Below are positions 41,450 to 49,670 of a stretch of DNA of 64,000 nucleotides, one piece after another. How positions within the stretch are numbered: position 1 is the first letter of the stretch; each line of letters starts with the position of its first letter. The translations under genes and the position numbers were made by a program. This DNA is from Pseudonocardia cypriaca. Its GTDB lineage: Bacteria; Actinomycetota; Actinomycetes; Mycobacteriales; Pseudonocardiaceae. Location: the NCBI RefSeq assembly GCF_006717045.1, contig NZ_VFPH01000003.1:1426001-1490000 (forward strand), written 5' to 3'. The notes beneath the pieces are model-generated. The model was not told where the DNA came from. It saw only the letters and a program-made list of their open reading frames with translations, and made no database searches.

Positions 41450-42412
41450 TCAGCTCGTGACGAGCGCCGCGAAGCGGGCGAGGTCGACGTTCCCGCCGCT
41501 CACCAGCACCCCGACCCGCTGCCCGGCCAGATCGGCCGCGAGCCTGCGGACGGCGGCGAACGCCAGGCAGCCCGTCGGCTCCACGACGATCTTCATCGTC
41601 GAGGCGAACACCCGCATGGCCGTCACGAGCTCCGCGTCGCTCGCCGTGACGATGTCGTCCACGTCCCGGCGGATGATCTCGAACGGGAGCACGCCCAGGT
41701 GCTGGGTCTGAGCGCCGTCGGCGATCGTATCCGGGGTGTCGATGTGCACGATCGAACCGGTCCGGAACGATCGCAGACCGTCGTCGCCCGCCTCGGGTTC
41801 CACACCGACGACCCGGCAGGACGGTGCCAGGGCTCGCGCGGCGAGCGCCGCACCCGACAGGAGACCGCCCCCGCCGAGGCACACGAACAGCGCGTCGAGC
41901 TCTCCCGATTCCTCGAACAGTTCCATGGTCGCCGTGCCCTGCCCGGCGATGACGTCCGGGTGGTCGTACGGCGGCACGAGCGTGTAGCCCTTCTCGGCGG
42001 CGAGCGCCCGCCCGATTTCCTCGCGGTCCTCGGTGTACCGGTCGTAGCGCACCACGGACGCGCCGTACCCGAGTGTGGCGGCCACCTTGCTCTCGGGCGC
42101 GTCGTGCGGCATCACGATCGTGGCCGGAATGTCGAGGATGCTCGCGGCGAGCGCGATCGCCTGGGAATGGTTCCCCGACGAGTAGGTGACGACCCCCGCC
42201 CTGCGCTGAGCCTCGTCGAACCGCGACAACGCGTTGAACGCGCCGCGGAACTTGAACGCGCCCATCCGCTGGAAGTTCTCGCACTTGAAATACAGATGGG
42301 CACCGGTCTCCGCGTCGATCCGGCGGGAGGTCAGCACCGGCGTGCGGTGCGCGTGGCCGCGGATCCGCTCCGCGGCGGCCTGCACGTCGGCGAAGGTGGG
42401 TGGCGTCGGCAT
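41450..42412 (-). CDS. PLP-dependent threonine/serine dehydratase (or serine racemase)
   Basis: The 320-residue protein has the PLP Lys in MGAFKFRGAFNAL (near residue 52), SSGNHSQAIALAA (cofactor phosphate-side Asn), the glycine loop CLGGGGLLSGAALA and LVSGGNVDLARFA at the end. This is the short fold-type II dehydratase without an ACT domain, close to catabolic threonine dehydratase and serine racemase. ATG 42412 is preceded by AGGAGG on this strand. It converges with the P450 gene. Confidence 0.92.
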   Translation of the reverse strand: MPTPPTFADVQAAAERIRGHAHRTPVLTSRRIDAETGAHLYFKCENFQRMGAFKFRGAFNALSRFDEAQRRAGVVTYSSGNHSQAIALAASILDIPATIVMPHDAPESKVAATLGYGASVVRYDRYTEDREEIGRALAAEKGYTLVPPYDHPDVIAGQGTATMELFEESGELDALFVCLGGGGLLSGAALAARALAPSCRVVGVEPEAGDDGLRSFRTGSIVHIDTPDTIADGAQTQHLGVLPFEIIRRDVDDIVTASDAELVTAMRVFASTMKIVVEPTGCLAFAAVRRLAADLAGQRVGVLVSGGNVDLARFAALVTS

Positions 42413-42554
42413 CGTCCTCCTGTCCCGGTGGGCTCGCTCGATCATGCCTCTCGGGGAGGCGCGGATCGCGCCCGGATGTCCACCGAGCGGTCACCTCGCC
42501 GGTCCAGGCGGCAGAATCGGGCGCGGTGAGAAGCGGAGCCGAGAAGCGGAACAG

Positions 42555-42965
42555 ATGAACTCGTCCGACCGGTCGGGGGCGGTGCGCCGCTACCTCGAAT
42601 CCCGGAAGAACATCGCGGGAATGGTGGGCGCGCTCGTCGCGCCACCCGAGCCGGTCGTCGAGCCGAGCCTGACGGATGCGCTGCGGGCCGAGGCGGAAGA
42701 GCAGCTCACACGCGTCGAGCTGGAACGCGCCGCGATGCGGGGCGGCGCGGAGCAGGCGGTCCGGCGGATCATCCGGACCGTACGGCTCGTGCTCGACCGG
42801 CTCGACGATGCGGCCGGCCACCCCGCCGACGGGCCCGCGATGCCGGAGCGCCTCGCGGACATCGCCGAGATCGTGCGGGTGGAGCTGGCCGAGTGCCTCG
42901 ACACCCACCTCGCCCAGATGCCATGGAGGCGGCGGCCCGAGAGCTCCACGCCCAGCTCGAGATGA
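42555..42965 (+). CDS. Small helical protein of unknown function, part 1
   Basis: The 136-residue frame encodes an acidic, helical protein (GAVRRYLESRKNIAGMVGAL, RAEAEEQLTRVELERAAMRG, RLADIAEIVRVELAECLDTH). Codon third positions are GC-rich up to about 42920, then the frame becomes unnatural (WRRRPESSTPSSR). The natural pattern shifts at that point to another phase starting ATG 42923. So this may be a gene broken by a frameshift, or one of two overlapping genes. I do not recognise a family. Confidence 0.6.
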   Translation: MNSSDRSGAVRRYLESRKNIAGMVGALVAPPEPVVEPSLTDALRAEAEEQLTRVELERAAMRGGAEQAVRRIIRTVRLVLDRLDDAAGHPADGPAMPERLADIAEIVRVELAECLDTHLAQMPWRRRPESSTPSSR

Positions 42966-43162
42966 TCGGCGCCCGGGCCGACCTGCTCACCGAGCAGGTC
43001 CCCGACGCGCAACTGCTGCGCGCCGAGGACCTGACCCGGGAGCTGCGTCACCGGCGGGAGACGAGATCACGCCGGGACGGTGCGCCTACCGTCGAATCGC
43101 GCGGCGGCCGTAGATACCCGCGACGACGACGACGCCGATCGCGGCCACGACAACCTGCATGA
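42923..43162 (+). CDS. Small helical protein of unknown function, part 2 or overlapping gene
   Basis: The 79-residue frame begins MEAAARELHAQLEMIGARAD and continues LLTEQVPDAQLLRAEDLTRE with strong GC at third positions until about 43080. It then becomes Arg-rich where it overlaps the minus-strand gene 43086-43361 by 77 bases. No ribosome-binding site precedes ATG 42923, which favours a continuation of the 42555 gene after a frameshift over an independent gene. Confidence 0.45.
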   Translation: MEAAARELHAQLEMIGARADLLTEQVPDAQLLRAEDLTRELRHRRETRSRRDGAPTVESRGGRRYPRRRRRRSRPRQPA

Positions 43163-43361
43163 TGATCTCGAGCCAGTCGATCCCGCGCGTGTCGGCCACG
43201 CCGAACAGTCCGGCGATCCAGGTGCCGATGAACGCGGCCACGATGCCGACCAAGACGGTCAGCCAGATCGGGATGTCCTGCCTCCCCGGCGCCACGAGGC
43301 GGCCGAGGAATCCGATGATGGCCCCGATGATGATCGCGGTGATGATACCCGTGACGGTCAC
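43086..43361 (-). CDS. GlsB/YeaQ/YmgE family membrane protein
   Basis: The 91-residue protein has three membrane segments with small-residue motifs: TGIITAIIIGAIIGFLGRLV, LTVLVGIVAAFIGTWIAGLF and IMQVVVAAIGVVVVAGIY, which is the transglycosylase-associated protein/GlsB family linked to stress response. GTG 43361 is preceded by AGGAGG on this strand. It lies alone next to tRNA-Ser. Confidence 0.9.
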   Translation of the reverse strand: MTVTGIITAIIIGAIIGFLGRLVAPGRQDIPIWLTVLVGIVAAFIGTWIAGLFGVADTRGIDWLEIIMQVVVAAIGVVVVAGIYGRRAIRR

Positions 43362-43529
43362 CGTTCCTCCTGATTCCCCAATGGGGCCGCTCTTGTCGAC
43401 CCACTGCAGCCCCTGTTCCCGATCAGGCCCGGGCTAATACATGAACTTCAGGCGACCACGACGACGCTCCGCCGTCCGGCGGGCCCGGGGGGAGACCCGC
43501 GCTGGTGACCCGGGTCCGACCACAGACGC

Positions 43530-43570
43530 GAGAACGCCGGGCCGCCCTCAGGGGCAGACCCGGCGTTCTC
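43530..43570 (-). terminator. Terminator of tRNA-Ser(GGA)
   Basis: GAGAACGCCGGG pairs perfectly with CCCGGCGTTCTC (12 bp), with a 17-base interior that forms a further GCC/GGC pairing. It lies 15 bases beyond the tRNA 3' end on the minus strand. Confidence 0.75.
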
Positions 43571-43584
43571 GCTGATCAGCAGCG

Positions 43585-43669
43585 CGGAGGATGCGGGATT
43601 CGAACCCGCGAGGGCGTGAACCCAACACGCTTTCCAAGCGTGCGCCATAGGCCACTAGGCGAATCCTCC
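43585..43669 (-). tRNA. tRNA-Ser (anticodon GGA)
   Basis: On the minus strand the acceptor stem pairs GGAGGAT with ATCCTCC, with discriminator G. The anticodon arm CACGC-TTGGAAA-GCGTG gives anticodon GGA, followed by a long variable arm (TTGGGTTCACGCCCTC) and T-arm GCGGGTTCGAATCCCGC. CCA is not encoded (CTG follows). It reads UCC and UCU. Confidence 0.95.
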
Positions 43670-43719
43670 GCCTCGAAGCATAGCCGGGGCCGCCCACAGC
43701 CCTCCCGCCCCCTCTCCAC

Positions 43720-43725
43720 TACACT
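43720..43725 (+). promoter_or_regulatory. -10 element of the SRP RNA gene
   Basis: TACACT lies seven bases before the 5' end of the RNA at 43732. The -35 region (about 43697) is not a clear consensus. Confidence 0.5.
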
Positions 43726-43731
43726 CACCCC

Positions 43732-43818
43732 CGGACCCCGCGCGGCGTCCATCCTGTGAACTCCCCCAGGGCCGGAAGGCAGCAAGGGTCAACGGGCTCT
43801 GGCGGGTGCGCGGGGTCC
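43732..43818 (+). ncRNA. ffs: Signal recognition particle RNA (4.5S type)
   Basis: The 5' end GGACCCCGCGC (43732-43742) pairs with the 3' end GCGCGGGGTCC (43808-43818). The apical part has the conserved Ffh-binding core with CAGGGCCGGAAGGCAGCAAG and GGGCTCTG. Length about 87 nt fits the short bacterial form. It lies upstream of dnaX, a common actinobacterial order. The exact ends are set by stem pairing. Confidence 0.92.
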
Positions 43819-43880
43819 CCTCACGAGGTGGCGAGCTGTGCTCGCGTACCGCGCTCGCCGGCCTCGTTCGTCAGCGTCTC

Positions 43881-43899
43881 CTGGGGGCCAAGCCCCCAG
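43881..43899. terminator. Hairpin downstream of SRP RNA
   Basis: Perfect stem CTGGGGGC / GCCCCCAG with loop CAA, 62 bases after the SRP RNA end, followed by a second similar hairpin. Likely ends the SRP RNA transcript. Confidence 0.55.
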
Positions 43900-43982
43900 A
43901 CCCCCTGCCGGAGGGGCTTCGCCCCCCGGACCCCCGCCGTGGTTGCGTCTCGTTGTTCTCCTGCTGCTCGTGCGGCTCCCGT

Positions 43983-44044
43983 CACATCGACATCTGTCGT
44001 CACACACCTACTGCAGTCGGTGTGTGAGTACCGATGTCGGTGTG
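43983..44044. repeat. 62-bp imperfect palindrome
   Basis: The two arms match at about 26 of 31 positions and meet at CTGCAG (44011-44016); the inner part reads CACACACC...GGTGTGTG. It lies 200 bases before dnaX. It could extrude as a cruciform or form a very stable RNA stem. Confidence 0.65.
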
Positions 44045-44243
44045 TGGCTTCACGTCGGTCCAGCGGTTTTTGGATGCCCGCCGGGCTTGGTTGGCGAGTC
44101 CGGCGGTCAGCTGGGGGAGTCGGGCGTCTTGGTGCGGTGAGTGCGGCATCTGGACCGGCCGAGCGTGGCGTCTGGGTCTGGTGGGGAGCGGGGTGCCGTT
44201 CCCCGTCGTCCGGGCGTCGGTGGTGGTGGGTAGCCTCGCGGCC

Positions 44244-46376
44244 GTGGCGCTGGCTCTGTACCGCAAGTACCGCCCGGCGAAGTTCGCCGAGGTGGTCGGG
44301 CAGGAGCACGTCACCGAGCCGCTCAGCACCGCGCTGGCCGCGGGTCGCATCAACCACGCGTACCTGTTCTCCGGGCCGCGGGGCTGCGGCAAGACGTCCT
44401 CGGCCCGCATCCTCGCCCGCTCGCTCAACTGCGAGCAGGGCCCCACCCCCGACCCGTGCGGCGTCTGCGCGTCCTGCGTGTCCCTCGCGCCGGGTGGCCC
44501 GGGCAACATCGACGTCACGGAGCTGGACGCGGCGTCCCACGGCGGTGTCGACGACACCCGCGAGCTGCGCGACCGCGCGTTCTTCGCACCGGCCGAGTCG
44601 CGGTACCGCGTGTTCATCGTCGACGAGGCCCATATGATCACCACGCAGGGCTTCAACGCCCTGCTGAAGATCGTGGAGGAGCCGCCGGAGCACCTCGTGT
44701 TCGTGTTCGCCACGACCGAACCCGACAAGGTGCTGCCCACCATCCGCTCGCGCACCCACCACTACCCGTTCCGGCTCATCCCGCCCGGCACGCTGCGCAA
44801 GCTCCTCGAACGCATCTGCGCCGAGGAGGACGCCGTCGTGGCGCCGCCGGTCTACCCGCTGGTGCTGCGCGCGGGCGGCGGGTCGGCGCGCGACACCCTC
44901 TCGGTGCTCGACCAGCTCCTCGCGGGCGCAGGGCCGGAGGGCGTCACGTACGAGCGCGCGGTGGCGCTGCTCGGCGTCACCGACGTCGCACTGATCGACG
45001 ACATGGTCGACGCGCTCGCCGCAGCCGACCGCGCAGCGGTGTTCGAGACCGTCGACCGGCTCGTCGAGGCCGGCCACGACCCCCGCCGCTTCGCCGCCGA
45101 CCTGCTGCAGCGGCTGCGCGACCTCGTGCTGCTGCAGTCGGTGCCCGAGGCCGCGGAGCGCGGGCTCGTCGAGGCCGCCGCCGACGAGATCGCCCGGATG
45201 GCCGAGCAGGCCGGCAAGATCGGTGCGGCCACGCTCACGCGGTACGGCGAGATCGTCCACACCGGGCTCACCGAGATGCGCGGCGCCACCGCTCCCCGCC
45301 TGCTGCTCGAGCTGCTCTGCGCCCGGATGCTGCTGCCCGCGGCCACCACCGCGGAGGAGGGCCTGCTGGAGCGGATCGAGCGGCTGGAGCGCCGCAGCGC
45401 GATCGCCGCGGCGCCGCCCGGGCAGGAGGAGGCCGCGGCAGGGGAGGCGCGCCGCACCTTCCGCAGGCCGAGCGGGGCCCCGGCGCCCGGGATCGACGGC
45501 AGGTCGGGGTCGCCCGCGGCGGAGCCGGCGGCCGCGCCCGTCCCCGCTCCCCCCGACCGCCCCGTGGAGGAGCCCCGTCCCGCGCCTCCCGCGCCCCAGG
45601 CTCCCGCCCAGCCGCCGGGGGATCGGAAGCCTGCGCCGGCGCAGCCGTCGTCCCGGCCTGCGGTGTCCCAGCCCGCGGTGCCACAGCCCGCAAAGACACA
45701 GCCTCCCGTGTCACAGCCTGCTGCAGCGCCACCGCCGCCCACGCCGCCGCCCCCGGTTGCGGAGCCGGCACCGCCGTCGCCTGCCGCGGAACCCGCAGCT
45801 GCTCAGGGCGGCGCGCTGGACGCCGCTGCCGTCCGCCGCGTGTGGTCGGAGGTGCTCGCCGCGGCTCGGGCGCAGAGCCGCAGCATCGAGGCGATGCTGG
45901 TCAACGCCACGGTGCGGGCCGTGCAGGGCGACACCCTCGTGCTCGGCATCGGCGCGCCCTCGCTCGCCCGGCGCCTCTCCGAGTCGCGCAACGCCGACAT
46001 CGTCGCCGCCGCGTTGCACACGGTGCTCGGCGTGCGCTGGCAGGTGCGGTGCGAGTCCGGCGAGGCCCCGGCGGCGCCCGCCGCCGGCCGAAGTGCCCCG
46101 CCGCGCCGCGCGGATCCGCCGTCGCGCCCCCAGCACACACCGCCTCCGGCGCGGGCCCAGCAGTCGCCGCCGGCCCGCCGCGCGCCCACTCCCGACGACG
46201 GCGTGCCCCTGCCCCCCGAGCCGCCCGACGAGGACGCCCCGCCGGAGGACGACGAGGAGGCGATGCTCGCCGAGGCCGCCGTCCCGGTGAGCGACGCGGA
46301 GCGCCGGGACCCGGAGGAAGCCGCGATCGAGCTGCTCACCTCGCAGCTGGGAGCCCGGGCGATCGAACGGCCCTGA
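44244..46376 (+). CDS. dnaX: DNA polymerase III subunit gamma/tau
   Basis: The 710-residue protein starts VALALYRKYRPAKFAEVVGQ and has Walker A GPRGCGKTSSARILARSL, the zinc-site cysteines (CEQGPTPDPCGVCASC), Walker B IVDEAHMITTQGFNALLKI and the sensor region FATTEPDKVLPTIRSRTHH, then the collar domain (about 230-370). A 120-residue Pro/Ala/Gln-rich linker (about 410-530) leads to a tau-like C-domain (RVWSEVLAAARAQSRSIEAM). GTG 44244 is chosen as the point where the family sequence starts. It loads the sliding clamp in the replisome. Confidence 0.95.
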   Translation: MALALYRKYRPAKFAEVVGQEHVTEPLSTALAAGRINHAYLFSGPRGCGKTSSARILARSLNCEQGPTPDPCGVCASCVSLAPGGPGNIDVTELDAASHGGVDDTRELRDRAFFAPAESRYRVFIVDEAHMITTQGFNALLKIVEEPPEHLVFVFATTEPDKVLPTIRSRTHHYPFRLIPPGTLRKLLERICAEEDAVVAPPVYPLVLRAGGGSARDTLSVLDQLLAGAGPEGVTYERAVALLGVTDVALIDDMVDALAAADRAAVFETVDRLVEAGHDPRRFAADLLQRLRDLVLLQSVPEAAERGLVEAAADEIARMAEQAGKIGAATLTRYGEIVHTGLTEMRGATAPRLLLELLCARMLLPAATTAEEGLLERIERLERRSAIAAAPPGQEEAAAGEARRTFRRPSGAPAPGIDGRSGSPAAEPAAAPVPAPPDRPVEEPRPAPPAPQAPAQPPGDRKPAPAQPSSRPAVSQPAVPQPAKTQPPVSQPAAAPPPPTPPPPVAEPAPPSPAAEPAAAQGGALDAAAVRRVWSEVLAAARAQSRSIEAMLVNATVRAVQGDTLVLGIGAPSLARRLSESRNADIVAAALHTVLGVRWQVRCESGEAPAAPAAGRSAPPRRADPPSRPQHTPPPARAQQSPPARRAPTPDDGVPLPPEPPDEDAPPEDDEEAMLAEAAVPVSDAERRDPEEAAIELLTSQLGARAIERP

Positions 46377-47153
46377 TCAGCCTTTCAGGCCGAGGAAGGC
46401 CAGCACGCCGTCCGCGATCGCGGCTGCATAGCGCTCGCGGCCGTCGGGTGAGGAGACCACGGCTGCCTCGCGCGGGTTGCGCATGTTCGCGCACTCCACG
46501 AGGGCCGTCGGGCGGGTGGCGTGGTTGAGCCCGGCGAGATCGGCGCGCGGTGAGAGCCCGGCGCGCCCGATGTAGTCCGAGTCCCGGAAGCCGCCCGACC
46601 GCAGCGCATCGCGCAGGGCGGTGGCGAGGTCCCGCGCCGGTCCGGCCTGCACGGGGTTCAGCGGCGGGTCGGAGTAGGCCACGTGGAACCCGGACGAGGC
46701 GGGGGCGGCGCCGTCGGCGTGGATCGACACTGTCGCCGCGGCACCTGCCGCCTCGCCTGCGCGGCCCCGCTCGTCCACGCAGGGGCCCACGCCGTCGTCG
46801 TCGGGACGGGTCAGCACGACGCGCACGCCTGCCGCCTCCAGCTTCGTCGTCACCCGCTGGGCGACGTCGAAGGCGAAGGCGTGTTCGGGGTAGCCGGCGT
46901 CGGTGGAGGTGCCGGTCGTGTTGCACGCCTTCTCGCCGCCGCGACCGTCGGGCACGAGCCTCCTCGTGGCGGACGCGGTGCCGTTGCGGCCGTTGTGGCC
47001 CGGGTCGAGCACCACCACGGGCGGTGGCTCCGTCGCGGCCGGGGTCGCCACCGGGGCGGGGGCAGGCGGCCCGGGGGCCGCGGCCGCGCCGGAGCACGCG
47101 ACGGTCGGCAGGACCGCCGCGGCGACGAGCACGACCCATCGGATTGTGCGCAC
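46377..47153 (-). CDS. N-acetylmuramoyl-L-alanine amidase (Amidase_3), secreted
   Basis: The 258-residue precursor has a lipoprotein-like signal (VVLVAAAVLPTVACSG, Cys near 20), a Pro/Ala tether and an Amidase_3 domain with zinc ligands in VVVLDPGHNGRNG (His), a Glu in AGYPEHAFAFDVAQ and SIHADGAAPAS (His), plus the catalytic Glu in LVECANMRNP. Resembles mycobacterial Rv3717-type amidases that cut the MurNAc-L-Ala bond. Convergent with dnaX with no spacing between stops, a conserved actinobacterial neighbourhood. Confidence 0.92.
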   Translation of the reverse strand: MRTIRWVVLVAAAVLPTVACSGAAAAPGPPAPAPVATPAATEPPPVVVLDPGHNGRNGTASATRRLVPDGRGGEKACNTTGTSTDAGYPEHAFAFDVAQRVTTKLEAAGVRVVLTRPDDDGVGPCVDERGRAGEAAGAAATVSIHADGAAPASSGFHVAYSDPPLNPVQAGPARDLATALRDALRSGGFRDSDYIGRAGLSPRADLAGLNHATRPTALVECANMRNPREAAVVSSPDGRERYAAAIADGVLAFLGLKG

Positions 47154-47248
47154 GTCGTCAGCCTGCCAGCCCCTTGGTTCGGGAATGGCCTAGCCTGGCA
47201 ACGGGGCCGGCCGTGCCGGCGCAGGCGCGACGTGCGAGGAGATCGCTG

Positions 47249-47596
47249 GTGCAACCGGGTCAGCCCGACATGCAGATGATCCTGCAGCAGGCGCAGAGGA
47301 TGCAGGAGCAGCTGATGGCCGCGCAGGCCGAGCTGGCGTCCGCAGAGGTGGTCGGTCAGGCGGGCAACGGCCTGGTGCAGATCACCACCACGGGCGCGGG
47401 GGAGGTGCGGGCCGTCCGGATCGATCCGAAGGTCGTCGATCCGGAGGACGTCGAGACGCTGCAGGACCTCATCGTCGGCGCGTTGCAGGACGCCGCGCGA
47501 GCGGCCCAGGAGCTGCAGGCCGAGAAGATGGGGCCGCTCGCCGGAGGCCTCGGCGACGTCACGGGCGGCCTCGGCCTGCCGGGCCTCGGCGCGTAG
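47249..47596 (+). CDS. ybaB: YbaB/EbfC nucleoid-associated protein
   Basis: The 115-residue protein contains DMQMILQQAQRMQEQLMAAQ, VVGQAGNGLVQITTTGAGEV and VRIDPKVVDPEDVETLQDL, the YbaB core, with a Gly/Leu-rich tail (LAGGLGDVTGGLGLPGLG). It binds DNA as a dimer. GTG 47249 follows GAGGAGA. It precedes recR by 12 bases, the standard dnaX-ybaB-recR cluster (here with the amidase inserted on the other strand). Confidence 0.95.
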   Translation: MQPGQPDMQMILQQAQRMQEQLMAAQAELASAEVVGQAGNGLVQITTTGAGEVRAVRIDPKVVDPEDVETLQDLIVGALQDAARAAQELQAEKMGPLAGGLGDVTGGLGLPGLGA

Positions 47597-47608
47597 CGCG
47601 CTGCTGCC

Positions 47609-48226
47609 GTGTTCGAGGGGCCGGTCCAGGACCTGATCGACGAGCTCGGCCGGCTGCCGGGGGTGGGGCCGAAGAGCGCCCAGCGGATTGCGTTCCACCT
47701 GCTCGCCGCCGATCCGGCCGACGTCGGTCGGCTCCAGGACGCGCTGCAGAAGGTCAAGGAAGGCGTCCGCTTCTGCGAGGTGTGCGGCAACGTGTCCGAG
47801 CGGGAGCGGTGCCGCTACTGCGCCGACGCCCGCCGCGATCCCACGGTCGTGTGCGTCGTCGAGGAGCCCAAGGACGTCCTTGCCGTGGAGCGCACCCGTG
47901 AGTTCAAGGGCCGGTACCACGTTCTCGGCGGGGCGCTGGATCCCCTGGCCGGCGTCGGGCCCGATGCGCTGCGGATCCGGGAGCTGCTCGCGCGCCTCGG
48001 CGGCACCGGCCCGGCGGCCGACGAGACGGAGATCGCCGAGGTGATCATCGCGACCGACCCGAACACCGAGGGTGAGGCCACGGCGACCTACCTCGTCCGG
48101 CTGCTGCGCGACTTCCCCGGCCTCACGGTCACCCGGCTCGCGTCCGGCCTCCCGATGGGGGGCGACCTCGAGTTCGCCGACGAGCTGACGCTCGGCCGCG
48201 CCCTCTCGGGCAGGCGCGCGCTCTGA
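47609..48226 (+). CDS. recR: Recombination protein RecR
   Basis: The 205-residue protein has the helix-hairpin-helix DELGRLPGVGPKSAQRIAFH, the zinc finger with Cys pairs CEVCGNVSERERCRYC (about residues 57-72), the Toprim domain VCVVEEPKDVLAVERT, and IIATDPNTEGEATATYL plus the C-terminal LASGLPMGGDLEFADELTL. It loads RecO/RecA at gaps. The GTG at 47609 follows ybaB closely. Full length. Confidence 0.96.
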   Translation: MFEGPVQDLIDELGRLPGVGPKSAQRIAFHLLAADPADVGRLQDALQKVKEGVRFCEVCGNVSERERCRYCADARRDPTVVCVVEEPKDVLAVERTREFKGRYHVLGGALDPLAGVGPDALRIRELLARLGGTGPAADETEIAEVIIATDPNTEGEATATYLVRLLRDFPGLTVTRLASGLPMGGDLEFADELTLGRALSGRRAL

Positions 48227-48235
48227 GCTGATCGG

Positions 48236-48466
48236 CTAGAGCGGGTCGTGCAGCTTGCCCCGCTCCCGGAGCAACCGGCAGGCGGGGCACCCCTCCGACT
48301 CGGCGGCCCGGATCAGCTCGCGCTCCCACTCGCCGAGCTCGCGCCTGCGCCGGGCGATGCGGTTCCACGCGTCCCGCTGCGCTCGCGCGTCCGCGTTGCC
48401 GATCAGCACGGCCAGCAGGACCAGCGCTAGGACTCCTCCGACGGCGACGAATGCGATCCCGGTCAT
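48236..48466 (-). CDS. Small membrane protein near XRE/DUF397 module 1
   Basis: The 76-residue protein has one N-terminal membrane helix (GIAFVAVGGVLALVLLAVLI, residues 3-22) followed by a charged cytoplasmic helix with DARAQRDAWNRIARRRRELGEWERELI and CPACRLLRERG. GAGGCACC precedes ATG 48466. It converges with recR and is divergent from the XRE gene at 48702. The layout (single helix, then a W..IA..RR segment) recurs in the small protein at 51174-51389 beside the second XRE/DUF397 pair. Function unknown. Confidence 0.75.
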   Translation of the reverse strand: MTGIAFVAVGGVLALVLLAVLIGNADARAQRDAWNRIARRRRELGEWERELIRAAESEGCPACRLLRERGKLHDPL

Positions 48467-48520
48467 CGGTGCCTCCTCGGGCGGTGACCCGGTTCCGAGT
48501 GTGAGGCGCGGTGGGCATCT

Positions 48521-48532
48521 GTGCAAGTGCAC
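48521..48532. promoter_or_regulatory. STGCA-NN-TGCAS palindrome, site 1
   Basis: GTGCA-AG-TGCAC, 55 bases upstream of the minus-strand small-protein start (48466) and 169 bases before the XRE start (48702). Related sites are at 49927-49938 and 51697-51708. Confidence 0.6.
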
Positions 48533-48562
48533 AGCGGGATTGCTTACAACATGTGCACGAAG

Positions 48563-48580
48563 CGTGCAGTGTTCTGCACG
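48563..48580. promoter_or_regulatory. Perfect inverted repeat CGTGCAG-N4-CTGCACG
   Basis: Seven-bp arms with a TGTT spacer, 31 bases after site 1 and 121 bases before the XRE start. It contains the same TGCA-type half-sites as the neighbouring palindromes, so it may be a second binding site for the same regulator. Confidence 0.55.
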
Positions 48581-48701
48581 ACAGTGATGGCCATCGCGTG
48601 GCGGCAGGGGTACTCTCATTCGTCACGCACACCCGGCGGTTCGGCCGGCGGTGGGCGCACTGGACGTCCCAACAGCTCAGGTCCCATGAAGGGGTACTGG
48701 C

Positions 48702-49565
48702 ATGGCCACCAGCCCTGTCCTGTCCCGTCGCACTCTCGGCACCGAGCTTCGGCGTCTACGAGAGGCGGCCGGGGTGGCGGTGAGTCGAGCCGCGGAAGAG
48801 CTCGACTGCTCGGTGTCGAAGATCAGTCGCATCGAGACAGGGTTGTCCACACCCCGCCGCCCGGAGATCGACACCCTCCTGCGCCTCTATTCGGCCCCCG
48901 ACGCGCGTGAGGAGCTCGTGCAGCTCGCGGGCGAGGGCAAGCAGGCCGCGTGGTACGACTCGTACGGCGACCTGCTGGCGCCGGGGTCCACCCTGCACCG
49001 CTTCATCGGCCTCGAGGCCGGCGCGTCGATGCTCCGCCAGTTCTCCTCGGGCGCGGTCCCGGGGCTGCTGCAGACCGAGCGTTACGCGCGCGCCGTCATC
49101 ACGGCGTCGCAGCCCACCGTGTCGGGCGAGGCGCTGGAGACGATGATCCGGATGCGGCTGGAGCGCAAGAGCGTCCTCCGGCGCGAGCCCGACCCGCTGC
49201 GCGTCGCGGCGCTGGTCGACGAGTCCGTGCTGCGCCGCCCCGCTTCCGGCGCCGGCGTGATGCGTGAGCAGATCCAGCACCTGTCCGAGATCGTCGAGGA
49301 CGGCTCGTCGCCGATCGAGGTGCGGGTCCTCCCGTTCTCCATCGGCTTGCACGGCCTCCTCGGGGGTGGGTTCCAGATCCTCTCGTTCGACCACGGCGAG
49401 AGCGACGTCATCTTCTTCGAGGGTCAGGACGGGGGCGGCCTGCAGGAGAAGGCCGACATCGTGCAGACCCATTCCGACCGCCTCGACGCCGCCTGGAAGC
49501 AGGCGCTGGACGGCCGCGAGCTCCTGAGCTTCCTGCGAGAGGTCGCCGACACGCACGTCGAGTAG
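48702..49565 (+). CDS. XRE-family regulator, Scr1/WhiJ-like with DUF5753 (module 1)
   Basis: The 287-residue protein has an N-terminal HTH (about residues 12-65; LGTELRRLREAAGVAVSRAA, LDCSVSKISRIETG) and the C-terminal DUF5753 (about 80-280; FIGLEAGASMLRQFSSGAVP, GLLQTERYARAVI, IEVRVLPFSIGLHGLLGG, FQILSFDHGESDVIFFEG). GAAGGGG precedes ATG 48702. In streptomycetes such proteins work with small DUF397 proteins, one of which is encoded 105 bases downstream. They act on development and antibiotic production; the signal is not known. Confidence 0.92.
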   Translation: MATSPVLSRRTLGTELRRLREAAGVAVSRAAEELDCSVSKISRIETGLSTPRRPEIDTLLRLYSAPDAREELVQLAGEGKQAAWYDSYGDLLAPGSTLHRFIGLEAGASMLRQFSSGAVPGLLQTERYARAVITASQPTVSGEALETMIRMRLERKSVLRREPDPLRVAALVDESVLRRPASGAGVMREQIQHLSEIVEDGSSPIEVRVLPFSIGLHGLLGGGFQILSFDHGESDVIFFEGQDGGGLQEKADIVQTHSDRLDAAWKQALDGRELLSFLREVADTHVE

Positions 49566-49670
49566 GCCGCGCGCCGTCACTCCCCGCCCGCCGGCCTCCG
49601 GGTCGGCGAGCCGGAGGATCACGCTCCGCCGCTGTACGATCACCCGGTCGTGCGACGGAGGGGTGGACCG

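Larger units (their letters stand above)
43819..44243. other. Gene-free region between SRP RNA and dnaX with three hairpins
   Basis: Two GC-rich hairpins lie at 43881-43899 (CTGGGGGC-CAA-GCCCCCAG) and 43908-43929, and a 62-bp imperfect palindrome centred on CTGCAG lies at 43983-44044. Frames crossing this region on either strand are artefacts of the palindrome. The dnaX start is best placed at 44244; the frame is open further upstream but its sequence is not DnaX-like. Confidence 0.6.

Noticed and set aside
44034..44243. Upstream extension of dnaX in the same frame
   Set aside because: The extra 70 residues are Trp/Arg/Ser-rich and unlike DnaX, overlap the end of the 62-bp palindrome, and the family sequence starts at GTG 44244.
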